From Erinaceus europaeus (Eukaryota; Chordata; Mammalia; Eulipotyphla; Erinaceidae), in NCBI RefSeq assembly GCF_950295315.1, contig NW_026647306.1, positions 1-64,000 of the forward strand: a stretch of DNA of 64,000 nt, read 5' to 3'. The notes beneath the pieces are model-generated. The model saw nothing but the letters and a program-made list of their open reading frames with translations. It ran no database searches and had not been told where the DNA came from. The translations under genes were made by a program, and so were the position numbers. Shown one piece after another: positions 55,085 to 64,000 of this stretch; the first letter of the stretch is position 1; each line of letters opens with the position of its first letter.

Positions 55085-56130
55085 CTATCTACAAATAATG
55101 TCAAAGGACATAAATTATGGTGGTGATGTGTATGATACAGTACATCCTAACTGGGATTTTCAAAATTAATCCAGTTGCCAAATAATTTGATTATAGCAAT
55201 AACTATCTATTGTCTTCTTAAACCCTAAGACACCAGGAACCTCCCACTTCCTCTATAGAGCCTGTATTTCCCCCAGTCCTGGAACCTCGAGGGTGGGGCT
55301 CACTTTCCTGTATGCTTCTTTCAATTCATACCAAATGATATTGCATCTGCTGATCCTAACCTAATCAACGCAATGAGTACCACCTCAGTATTCTTCACTT
55401 TAGATTGTGTCTAGAGACATCAGGCATGGAATGCCAACCCTTCAGCCTCACTACTGGTGGTTCACTCCCTAACAAAGACCCAAAACCTAGATATAGACCA
55501 GGTCCCATGAGATAGGGCATATGTTCACATGTATCCATAAATTAGGGCAAAATATATACCTGAAAGCAGAAGTGCACAATAGTCTGCAGTGAGTCAGTAT
55601 ATGCAGCAAGCAAATAGAAAAGACCTAAAAAGACACCATAAAGTTCATAATGAAATAGTCCCTATTTAGACTTAGATACCCTCCTCACCTGTTTCCTATT
55701 ACACTTCCCTCAGTCACTCCAAAGCTAACCTTATCAAAGTAAGGACTGCAAAAGCTGAATAAAGTCAAGAGACTGGCATACTTTAAGGATGACTCTTTAG
55801 TCACTACCAGGCTACCCCATCAGCTGAGGCCCTATTCGGGAGTCCTGAGATTCCCAAGCAGACATGATGGGCCTAGACCTCGAATAAATCCCTCTCTCCA
55901 TTGTTACTGGTCATCCTTATCAGGAACAACAAAATAGACCCCTTTGTGGGCCCCTGTAGGACCTTGCCTTCAACTTGAATCAACTATGGTAGAGAATGTT
56001 CCATCCACAAAAGGGAGGCTGAACAACATATTCTATGTTCCACGTGGGTAAGATGGGACCTAAAATTGGTGCAACTTGAAATATTCCTACTCATGACCAC
56101 AGAATGTAAGCTCAGATCTACAGGGTTGCA
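55085..56130 (+). mobile_element. Family F retroelement, 5' and middle parts
   Basis: Bases 55150-55680 are a close plus-strand match to 43950-44400 (ACCCAAAACCTAGATATAGA, TATATACCTGAAAGCAGAAG). Later sequence (CTACTCATGACCACAGAATG) resembles the segment at 50450-50520. The usual polyadenylated 3' end is missing. Confidence 0.7.
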
Positions 56131-56790
56131 GAGATTTTTTTTCATATTTTTAAGTTTGTTTTTGCAGTATTGTCTTTTTTTGTAGTATTTTTTTTTTGTT
56201 TGTTTACACATTTATTGAGCTGTTTATTGCTGGCCAGCAGGTGATGCTATTGTTGTGATCACTGAGTTTTACTTTGTTCCTATGCTAGGAGTTGGGAGTT
56301 GGGTGATTGGGTTATGTTTCTTGTTATTTCCTTGAGCTGTGTGGTGTGTATATATGGTGTCTCTGTATGCTTTCAGTCTGAAATCAAGCCTCAGGGGTTT
56401 GCTGCTTGGCCACTGTGGTGTTCAGAAAAGCAGGGCTCAATTTACCATTTGCCTGCCAGCTGCAGTGAATTTCCTTTATGTATGTCTGCCTTAGTTTGGT
56501 GATAGAACATACTGCTTTTGTCAGAAATGTCCTGTGTCCTTCACTGCAGGTGGATGGAAAATGGTGTTGTACTGTGCTGGAGCTCTTAACCTCTTTGTGT
56601 TTGGTTTCAATCTCACACTGCACCCTTTCTTATCCCGACCATGCACTTGAGCACCCACTTAAGGGTGGAGTGCTTCTGCAGATGTCTCAACTGTAGTTGT
56701 TGAGGTTTGTTAATATCGATAGTTGTAGTTATTTGTTGTTTTGGGGGAGATTCTGTACTGTCCACTCTTACTCCATGGCCATGCCTCCTG
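56131..56790 (-). mobile_element. Possible continuation of antisense LINE-1 5' end
   Basis: It ends near ACTCCATGGCCATGCCTCC, which on the minus strand resembles a mammalian L1 5'UTR start. If so, the family F copy sits inside this L1. Assignment is tentative. Confidence 0.35.
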
Positions 56791-56919
56791 GATATCTTAG
56801 ATCTTTATAACTTACAAGTTGTCTCCTTTTCCTAGATTTAAGAAAGAATATTGACAATTACCAAGAGTTTTAATGTGGCTTTAGTGCTACAATTGACATA
56901 GATTCAATATCCTTTTTAG

Positions 56920-57065
56920 TTGCTTCCAGGGCTTCACCGTTTGAGACAACTTTTCTAGTTAGACAGATAGATGGAGCACACAGTACTGAAACTTCCCCCA
57001 GTTCAGCGGGGGTTGGCCTTGAACATAGGTCATGTGCATGATCAAGCAGGTGCATTCAAACCGAC
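56920..57065 (-). repeat. SINE type E
   Basis: CACAGTACTGAAACTTCCCCC, GGCCTTGAACATAGGTCATG and GATCAAGCAGGTGCATTC in antisense. Confidence 0.5.
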
Positions 57066-57271
57066 ATGTTTTTATAAGATTCATTTTTTACCTTTACACC
57101 TCTAAAGGATGCTTCTGATTGAACTACATGGTTTCTGTTTGTGGATAGATATCCTATCATGAACAATTCCTGTCCAAGCTTAATTCTTGTAGTCTGGACA
57201 ATCACTTATAGTGATAATAATAAGACTGATACATAAAATGGTACATCTCTTTTTCATAAAAACAAAAGAGA

Positions 57272-57398
57272 ATTTTGGACAGGAGAGATAACCTTAATGG
57301 TTATGCAAACAAAATCTCATGCCTCAGGTTCTGAGGTTCTAGGTTTAATCCCCTGCACCACCATAAACCAGAGCTAAAAGTTTTTTGGTTAAAAAAAT
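57272..57398 (+). repeat. SINE type D
   Basis: CTTAATGGTTATGCAAACAA and GGTTTAATCCCCTGCACCACC. Confidence 0.8.
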
Positions 57399-57487
57399 TT
57401 CCTTGATAATATATAATACATGGACATGAATAAGATGATTGCAGTATTTAAAATTTCAGTATGTCAAAATTGCAGTATATGAAAATA

Positions 57488-57622
57488 GATGGCTTGGGGA
57501 GGTTGTGCAGTAGCAAGACTTATAAGACTTGTAAGTTCAGGACTTGTAAGAACAAGTTTTGAAGTTGAATCCTCAACACTGCATATGCCAGAATGGTGCA
57601 TACGTAAGTCTTAAAAAAAAAA
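57488..57622 (+). repeat. SINE type C, with small internal repeats
   Basis: GGCTTGGGGAGGTTGTGCAGT head and GTTGAATCCTCAACACTGC. GACTTGTAAG recurs within the left half. Confidence 0.65.
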
Positions 57623-57721
57623 TAGAAAAACATCTTATAAAGCTACAAGAGTTTCAGTTTGGAATTACTGAAGGGTATGTTTGTATCATAAGCTAAATTC
57701 TGAGTCAGTTATGAACTATAT

Positions 57722-57927
57722 TCTTTTTTTAAGTGTCTTAATTTATTGGATGGAGATAGCTAGAAATTGAGAGGGGAGGAGGTGATAGGGACAGAGACAG
57801 AGAGACACCTGCAGCCCTGCTTCACCACTTGTGAAGCTTCTACCTGCCGGAGGGGACCAGGGACTCGAATCTGCGTCGTTGGGCACTATAGTATGTGTGC
57901 CCAACAAGGTATGCCATCCCCACACCA
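57722..57927 (-). repeat. SINE type B
   Basis: AATTTATTGGATGGAGATAGC to GGTATGCCATCCCCACACC. Confidence 0.85.
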
Positions 57928-57990
57928 TATTCTTAAAAAGACTTAAACAAGTTGGAATTTTAAGGAGCACAAAAAATAATAAATGTAAAC

Positions 57991-57991
<1 letters not shown>

Positions 57992-58036
<45 letters not shown>
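57992..58036. repeat. (TA)n microsatellite
   Basis: Pure TA repeats, a likely length-variable site. Confidence 0.95.
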
Positions 58037-58039
<3 letters not shown>

Positions 58040-58059
58040 GAAACAGAGTGTGTTGACAA

Positions 58060-60040
58060 ATTACTACTTACTTAAAATTCTGTTACTTTCATGAAATCAA
58101 ATTATGTAGCTATACATTTATATTTTGTGCTTTCCTAGTAGTATGGCAATATTAGAATGAAATAATTAATTTCTAAAGTCATTTTCTTTTGTAGACACTG
58201 TGAACTTGCAGAGAAAACTGACAGCCGGGCTCTTCTGTGCTGTTTTGAATTATATACTTTATTAGGAACTCCCTAAAGAAGAATAAATTAGTTTTGCATT
58301 CATTTTCTTCACCCCTTCTTTTTTTTTTTTTTTGGATCTGAGAATGTGTATGTGTCTGTGGCTGTGTATGTGTCTAAAAGCATAGCATGCTTAAAACCAT
58401 GGCTGAAGAGTTATGCTTAACTGTATACTTTGCATGCATTTCTGATTTGAAATAGGAAAAAAAAAGTCAAATCGAAGACAGTTTGAATGGCATGCTGTCA
58501 GTTTGGAGCTTCATGAATTGGCAATGGTCTCATTTAAGACCCTCAGATGTGTCTGTGCCTGGACAGAATGAGAACGTTTTGCATGTTCTGGAGGAGACAG
58601 CCACTCCTTGCTACTTCACAATAGTCAGTGGTGCATGACAGTTGCCCTTCATTGCTGGCTTTTTGGAGCTTAACCTCTGACCCTCCACTTAGTCGTTGTG
58701 CAGCAGTTGGAGCAGGTTGGAGATGTTGGTGAATGACGGGCATTGGCCTGCAACATGCTTGTCATTATTTGACTGTCAAAAGGAGCCTGCCATTGGTTTC
58801 CATCAAGGTTTGAAACCTCTGTGCAGCAGTCCATATTACTTAACTTCCAAGGCTGTCAATGGCATGATCAAATGTGCATAAAAAATCAGAGTGCTGAATA
58901 TATCTTCAATTGGGAGAAAGGAAGTTTCCCTCTCTTTTCCCTTACTCTCTCTTTCTGTCTTTCTCTCTGTTCCTTTTGGTTAAATATATTCAGATGGCTT
59001 TCACAGGGGCAAGAGGTTGAATCCCTTGCCATGGCAAAAGAAAGTGAACTGTTGTCTCATGTGGTCTGAGTTTCAAATAGCACTGTGTAGATCTGAGCAG
59101 TTCTGCCAGTTAAACTCTCAGACTTGTCTTGCATATTCTATTAGGTTTCAGTCATTGGTTTAAGAGATTAGATGCCAGTACCTGGGGTTAGCTGACAGAA
59201 TGAAACATTTACTTTGGCCTTAATGTCATGTTGTAGAGAGGTGAGTTTATGTTATTTGTTAAGCAGGAATTGAGACTTATAGTAACCACCCAAGGGGTGA
59301 TATTGGTGGGATATGATGAATTCAGATAAGAATGTTTCCCCCCTTGTGGTAGAGAAGTTCAAATACAAGTATAATTGCCTGTGATCAAGTCTCAGCAATA
59401 GAGATAGAAAAATATAGGAATAAGCACCATCATTTCTTGTGGAAAAATTGGAATTCAGGGATAAAAAAGCCTCCTGAAGAGAAAGATGAGGGGAATCCCA
59501 ACAGTGTTTTTCAAGTATGCAAGAAATGTTGGGAATTGAACTTTGTTTATTTCAAGTCATGCGACAAGGAACTGGGTGGGGATCAGGAGATCTAGATTTT
59601 ACCTTTGCTTCTACCATTTTCTCATGGTGTCACCTTGGGAGGGGTGGTCACTCCCCATTTCTTCATAAGCTAAAACAGAGCTACTAATGATTAAGTGGGG
59701 GAGGAAATGCCATCCTGTCTGTAACCTACTTGGCTCTGCACAGTTGTGCAGTATTCTAGATCCTCCAGGAGCTTTTGTTTTTTTTTTTCTTAAGGGATTT
59801 CATTTGCTTCTTTATTTTTTTGTAGACGGGAGCCAGGGCCTCAGACATAATTCAGTCTTACTGCTCTAAGCTATTTTTCCTTTCCCGATAGAGGAAGGGA
59901 AGAACATTACAGACCATTGCCAGTGCCCTTTTCATTTGGAAGCCCCTGGCCTGTCTTTCAGGGCTCTCTCCTAAACACTCCCTACCTGACGAGCCATCTC
60001 TTCCACTCCCTCCATAAGTTCTTCTTATTTCCTTTTTAAC
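58060..60040. other. SINE-free block, candidate conserved non-coding DNA
   Basis: About 2 kb with no lineage-specific repeat. The part 58480-58900 is of balanced composition and free of homopolymers, the best candidate for a conserved element here. A MIR remnant lies at about 59565-59690. Short ORFs (58543-58743, 58696-58881) resemble nothing I know. Confidence 0.5.
59565..59690 (+). repeat. Possible MIR
   Basis: CAGGAGATCTAGATTTTACC and CTCATGGTGTCACCTTGGGA recall the MIR middle section. Confidence 0.45.
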
Positions 60041-60046
60041 ATAAAA

Positions 60047-60265
60047 GGTTTATATTTATTTATTTATTTATTTATTTGGTAGAAATGAAGAGATATCGAG
60101 ATGGAAGTGGGACATAGAGAGGGAGAAAGAAAGAAAGACACTGGCAGCAACCACTGTTTCACTGCTTGCGAAGCTTCCCCCTAGCAGCTGGATACTGGAG
60201 GCTTGAAGCCGCGTCCTTGTGCATGGTAACATGTGCACACTATTAGATGTGCTACCATTTGGTCC
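60047..60265 (-). repeat. SINE type B, diverged
   Basis: TTATTTATTTATTTGGTAG tail side, GACACTGGCAGCAACCACTG, and a head reading ATTAGATGTGCTACC. Confidence 0.75.
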
Positions 60266-60282
60266 TTAACTTTTTCATTTTC

Positions 60283-60521
60283 ATTTTCATTTTTTTTTTT
60301 AAATTTCTTTCTCTTCTTTTTTATTATTTACTTATTTATTATTGAATAGAGACAGAGAGAAATTGAGAGAAGTAGGAGAGATAGAGAGGGAAAGAGGCAG
60401 AGAGACACATGCAGCCCTGCTTCACCACTTGTGAAACATTCTCCTGTAGGTGGGGACCAGGTGCTTAAACCTGGGTCCTTGTGCACTGTAATGTGTGCGC
60501 TTAACCAGGTGCACCTGGCCC
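60283..60521 (-). repeat. SINE type B
   Basis: TTATTTATTATTGAATAGAGA to AACCAGGTGCACCTGGCCC. Confidence 0.88.
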
Positions 60522-60724
60522 GTCATAAAGTAGTGCTTGGACAGATACAGTACTATAGAACTAAAAAAATAAAAAACTTTGTTTCAACTCCCACACCCCT
60601 CTATTACTGACTTTAATTTATAACTTCACACTTTATAATTAAGTACTCAAAGCACAAATCTGAGTCTCCTGTCTCTTTGCCTTCCTTTTTTTGCCTCATC
60701 TTTTGCCATCTAATCATTAATTTG

Positions 60725-60850
60725 TCCAACAGATATTGTCTGAGTTTTTTCTTTTTGCCAGGCCCTGTCTAAGTTTTGGAATCTAGTCATGAAACAGACA
60801 AGGTGGCACCTGCCTTCACGGAGCTTTCATTAGGGAAGGAGAGACAAATG
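60725..60850 (+). repeat. Ancient repeat fragment (MIR/L2 class)
   Basis: GCCAGGCCCTGTCTAAG and CCTTCACGGAGCTTTCATTAG recall a common mammalian ancient repeat; class not certain. Confidence 0.4.
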
Positions 60851-61189
60851 TCTACATTTTTGGCAAGTTTTTTTTTTGTTTGTTTTCCTAAATGCTGTGA
60901 AGAAAAATAAGCAGGGTGAGAAGATGCATCTATTTGGGTTGTCAGGGAAAAACATTCAGTGGAGGTGCACTCCCATCAGAGAACAGACTGAGGGTAGGAG
61001 AGAGCCCTGGGAAGAGGGGCAAGGGGTTTCTATTCTTCAGTTACTTGGCCCCCAACTCTATGTCTTAACAACTTCCTTTCATTTCTTTATCTTCATGTCC
61101 TGTGTTCAGGCCATTTTTATTTCCTTAGGCACTCAGCTTGAGGTTTCCCTTCCATCTAGTTCTTCTTTCCTGCCATCTTTAAAATTGTC

Positions 61190-61670
61190 AAGTGGCCACA
61201 TCACTGTGTACAATTTCTCAGATATTTGCCACTGGCTATGTGTTAAAATTCAGACCCCTGGGCTTGCCATATGAGGTTCCGATTGTTTCAGTCTCATTTA
61301 TTATCTGTGGCTGACCTCCTGCCCCCTCCCTCTCATCCTCACCACATCACACCTGATCCTCTTGCCTTAAGAAGGTTGGTTGACCAGCTAGGGCCTCTGT
61401 ACTATGTCAAACTTGCCTTTCTCTTCTGAACCATTCTCCTACTTCCTTACTGACATCTTAAAAAGTTATTTCTTTTAGTAATTTCTTCAAATGCTGCTTC
61501 TTTTTAGACTTCTGGTCTTGCCATCCACAGTGTTTTATGCATTTGCTGAGCGATTAGATTATCTGTTTATCTGTTTATCTGTTTACTTGACCGGTGTGCG
61601 AGTTCCTTGAAGACAAGTACTGTGTCTTTTGTTGTCTATTGTATTTTAGTGTCTAGCTAAACAAACTTTT
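61190..61670 (+). repeat. L2 fragment
   Basis: CCTGATCCTCTTGCCTTAAG in the middle and GCGAGTTCCTTGAAGACAAG, TACTGTGTCTTTTGTTGTC at the end follow the L2 3' region. A small TTTATCTG repeat sits at 61562-61585. Confidence 0.6.
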
Positions 61671-62269
61671 TGTAAACTGTCACCTGTCAAGACATAATCT
61701 ACAGAAATATTTAGGGACAGGTTTGTTGTGGAGTTTATATATAGTCAATATGGACATATGAGATCTCTGCAGTCTGATAATTCCATTATTGCTTAAATAG
61801 CCAGCATCAAACTAAAAGGAAGAGGGTAGAGCTTCAACACATAAGAAAATGCATATATTTCATTAACTTTCCAAAAATAGAATAACAGCAGTATATAGTA
61901 TCAGGGTTTAGTACCAGATAAACTTCTAGCTGTCTTTTAAATGACCCCAAATATTTTCTTTTGTCAGGAAAGATCGCATCAAATTTAATATTCCAGTTTT
62001 GTATATACATCTTATAATTTATTCATTTATCTATTTTTATATTTTCCAGGTTATACTGTATGAAGAATTGGCATGATTTTCTGGCATTTAAAAAATTATA
62101 TTATAAGCATGTTAATGCCAAAGCATAGTAGAATAATCACAGAATACAAAGACAAAGCAGTTTATTTAAACTTACTGTTATTGACATTTTTGCTTGGTTA
62201 ATTCTTTTTCATTATCACAAATAATGCTGTGATAAACCATTTTGTTCACGTTCCTTCCTTTCCTTCTCC
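61671..62269 (+). other. FTO intron 1, unique AT-rich stretch
   Basis: No recognised element or ORF. Confidence 0.5.
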
Positions 62270-62372
62270 CTCCCTCCCTTTTTTTTTTTAATGCAGTGGG
62301 GCCTGGGTTTGAACCTGCATTGCATACTTGGCAAGGCAGCACACTATCCAAATGGGCTATTTTATCAGCCCT
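62270..62372 (-). repeat. SINE type E fragment
   Basis: GGGTTTGAACCTGCATTGC and GGGCTATTTTATCAGCCC in antisense after a T run. Confidence 0.45.
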
Positions 62373-62756
62373 TAAACATTTTTTTATATATTCTTAATTT
62401 TTCCAAATACACACCTAGCTATAGATAAGTGACTCAGAAGATAGGGCTATTGATTTGACTCTGAGATGTATAATGTCAATTATCTTCTAAAAAAAGTGTA
62501 TACATCTTTATATGCTATAAAAAGTATCTTAATTTTTCAATATGTCTCTTAGATTTCTTATAAGCGTATTTGGAATCTTACTAGGTATATATATATATTT
62601 ATTTATTAAGATAACACTGATTTGTAGCATGATATACATTTTAGGAGTACAAGTTCACATTTCTTCAAATTATGTTACAATGACATGACAAAAAAAATGC
62701 CAGTTAACTCTTCATCATAGAGCATTGGACCACATCTACTTTTCCACTTGTTTATT

Positions 62757-62876
62757 GTTTTTTTTTTTTTTTTAAATATTTTTATCAGATTTGGATAGAG
62801 TCCAAAGAGAAATCTAGAAGGGAAAAGGAGAGGTAGAAAGACACCTGCAGCACCACTTCACCACTCATGATGCTTT
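62757..62876 (-). repeat. SINE type B, 5' truncated
   Basis: T-rich tail, TTTGGATAGAGTCCAAAGAG and ACACCTGCAGCACCACTTCAC. The tRNA head is missing. Confidence 0.65.
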
Positions 62877-63161
62877 CTTGAGCATTTTGAATGTAAGAGG
62901 TTTTCCAGAGGAGAGTCAGCAATAGTTATTAATAGAAGATAAATAGCACTATCTCAGGTTTTGCCCTTCTCAAGAGGTGTGAGCTCTGGTACATTGATTT
63001 GCAGACTGTCCTGCTTAGCTCTATGGCATTTTACATATGTTTGAGAATTCCACTCAATTCAGATTCTTATCTACTCAGAGATAGACTCATTATTAAAGGT
63101 TAAAGATTTGACCTCCCCAAAACTTTCCTTATTTAGTAGCCAGTTGGGAGCTGTACTTTTT

Positions 63162-63444
63162 TTTTTTTTAATATTTATTTATTCATTTTTGTTGCCCTTG
63201 TTTTTTTTATTGTTGTAGTTATTTTTGTTGTCATTGTTGTTGGATAGGACAGAGAGAAATGGAGAGAGGAGGGGAAGACAGATAGGGGGAGAGGAAGATA
63301 GACACCTGCAGACCTGCTTCACCGCTTGTGAAGCGACTACCCTGCAGGTGGGGAGCTGGGGGCTCAAACCGGGATCCTTACTCTAGTTTCTTGCGCTTTG
63401 CGCCACATGCGCTTAACCCGCTGTGCTACAGCCTGACTCCCGGC
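63162..63444 (-). repeat. SINE type A with 13-bp TSD
   Basis: AGCTGTACTTTTT at 63149-63161 pairs with AGTTGTACTTTTT at 63445-63457 (one mismatch). The copy is complete. Confidence 0.94.
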
Positions 63445-63539
63445 AGTTGTACTTTTTGACCAACCAGGTATAGACTCAAGGTTTCCTTGACTTCCTCCTC
63501 AGCCTTGATTAATTTTTGAGAATGGCTCACAAAACTGAG

Positions 63540-63945
63540 TGCCGGGCTGGCTTCACGGGCGGGCAACAGACGACCAGGGACTCATGGCTGAGCTGTACGC
63601 AGTATCTCTTTATTCATGCGGAACGCAGCACAATTTAAACCAAGCTATGCTAAAACTAAACTAAAAACTAAACTAAACTAAAAACACAATCCTATATATA
63701 CTCGCCAAGTAGGGTGGAAACAGGATGTGAGGCAGAGAGGGTGGTGTGAAAAGTGACTGATGCAAATCAGGGTGTACTACAAGAGGCGGCGGAGCAAAAA
63801 GATATCATGAACCAGTGGGGATTAAACCAATGCCATGCAGGCATGCTGGTGCTTAGTTATGTAAGTAGAATAGTGTTAAACAGGAGGGATTAAACCAAAT
63901 GAAACAGAAGGGGTTTTTAGAAGCAGAATTAGAAGCATACCGACA
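63540..63945 (-). mobile_element. Solo LTR of an endogenous retrovirus
   Basis: The 406-bp element has TG...CA ends on the minus strand and a perfect 6-bp TSD, ACTGAG, at 63534-63539 and 63946-63951. On the minus strand a TATA-like box (about 63700-63691) is followed roughly 80 bp later by AATAAAG at 63614-63608, the U3-R order of an LTR. No gag, pol or env sequence adjoins it, so it is a recombined solo LTR. A 6-bp TSD is typical of class II (betaretrovirus-like) elements, but the class is inferred. Confidence 0.88.
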
Positions 63946-64000
63946 ACTGAGGACACTTGTTTGTTAATGAATTTATTTATTTTATTTTTTAAAAAATATT

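Larger units (their letters stand above)
20217..64000 (+). other. FTO: FTO intron 1 (5' part)
   Basis: No plausible FTO exon 2 (starting KLRLLEELEDTW in the family) appears up to the window end, so the intron exceeds 43.7 kb. Human FTO intron 1 is also very long and holds distal enhancers acting on IRX3 and IRX5, in its central part. Whether this window reaches that part is unknown. The content is mostly lineage-specific repeats with a few SINE-poor blocks. Confidence 0.85.

Noticed and set aside
60876..61274. 132-residue plus-strand ORF
   Set aside because: It runs from unique intron into an L2 fragment, lacks family resemblance, and shows no splice signals or codon pattern typical of a gene.
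20217..64000. Claiming the human obesity-associated enhancer (rs1421085 region) inside the window
   Set aside because: I could not recognise flanks of the human variants here. In people they lie deeper in intron 1, so a claim would be guesswork without an alignment.
63960..64000. Start of another antisense SINE at the window edge
   Set aside because: TTATTTATTTTATTTTTT resembles a SINE tail, but no diagnostic body sequence is inside the window.

Overview
This is mammalian nuclear DNA, almost certainly from a hedgehog (Erinaceidae). Two orthologues of well-known vertebrate genes lie head to head across a CpG-rich promoter at about 19.6-20.25 kb. RPGRIP1L runs leftward on the minus strand. Five coding exons are visible (residues 1 to about 257 of a protein of about 1,300), plus a predicted 5'UTR exon; the rest of the gene is left of the window. 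FTO runs rightward on the plus strand. Only exon 1 (15 codons) is present, so 20217 to the end is FTO intron 1. No other protein-coding gene is supported. This head-to-head arrangement is the conserved mammalian RPGRIP1L-FTO locus. The two genes have unrelated jobs (ciliary transition zone; RNA N6-methyladenosine demethylation) but share promoter DNA.

The organism call rests on the repeats. More than 80 copies of tRNA-derived SINEs match my recollection of the hedgehog ERI families. I use working labels. Type A has a head near GGGAGTCGGGCGGTAGCGCA, a body with CTGTCCTATCCAACAACG, and a short tail ending in AATAAATAAA; A-long adds a 3' module with GGCCTCCAGGAGCAGTGG. Type B has a head near GGCAGTGGCGCACCTGGTT and a tail with AATAAATAAAGATAA. 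Type C (about 140 bp) has GGAGGTGGCGCAGTGG. Type D has ATAATGGTTATGC and GGTTCAATCCCC. Type E is a loose, diverged, usually antisense group. Many copies keep 12-17 bp target-site duplications (TSDs).

Other repeats are LINE-1 pieces, an unnamed polyadenylated retroelement here called family F (six copies), old MIR and L2 fragments, several microsatellites, and one complete solo LTR at 63.54-63.95 kb.

Layout: 1-19.8 kb is RPGRIP1L introns and exons 6 to 2; 19.6-20.25 kb is the shared promoter with candidate RFX, YY1 and paired ZNF143-type motifs; 20.2-64 kb is FTO intron 1. SINE-poor blocks at 32.6-34.8, 45.1-46.3 and 58.1-60.0 kb are the best candidates for conserved regulatory DNA. Gaps of roughly 300-600 bp not listed separately (334-689, 4716-5159, 6428-6970, 7929-8284, 9233-9654, 10166-10581, 16122-16532, 17063-17549, 19291-19599, 21176-21639, 27466-27784, 28598-29041, 31501-32025, 35321-35750, 48861-49332, 60851-61189, 62373-62756) are AT-rich intron in which I recognise nothing. 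I found no undescribed gene system. The notable items are a retroposed tRNA-Ile(UAU) 5' exon, a consensus CTCF motif inside a SINE, the promoter motif cluster, the solo LTR, and several layered insertions.
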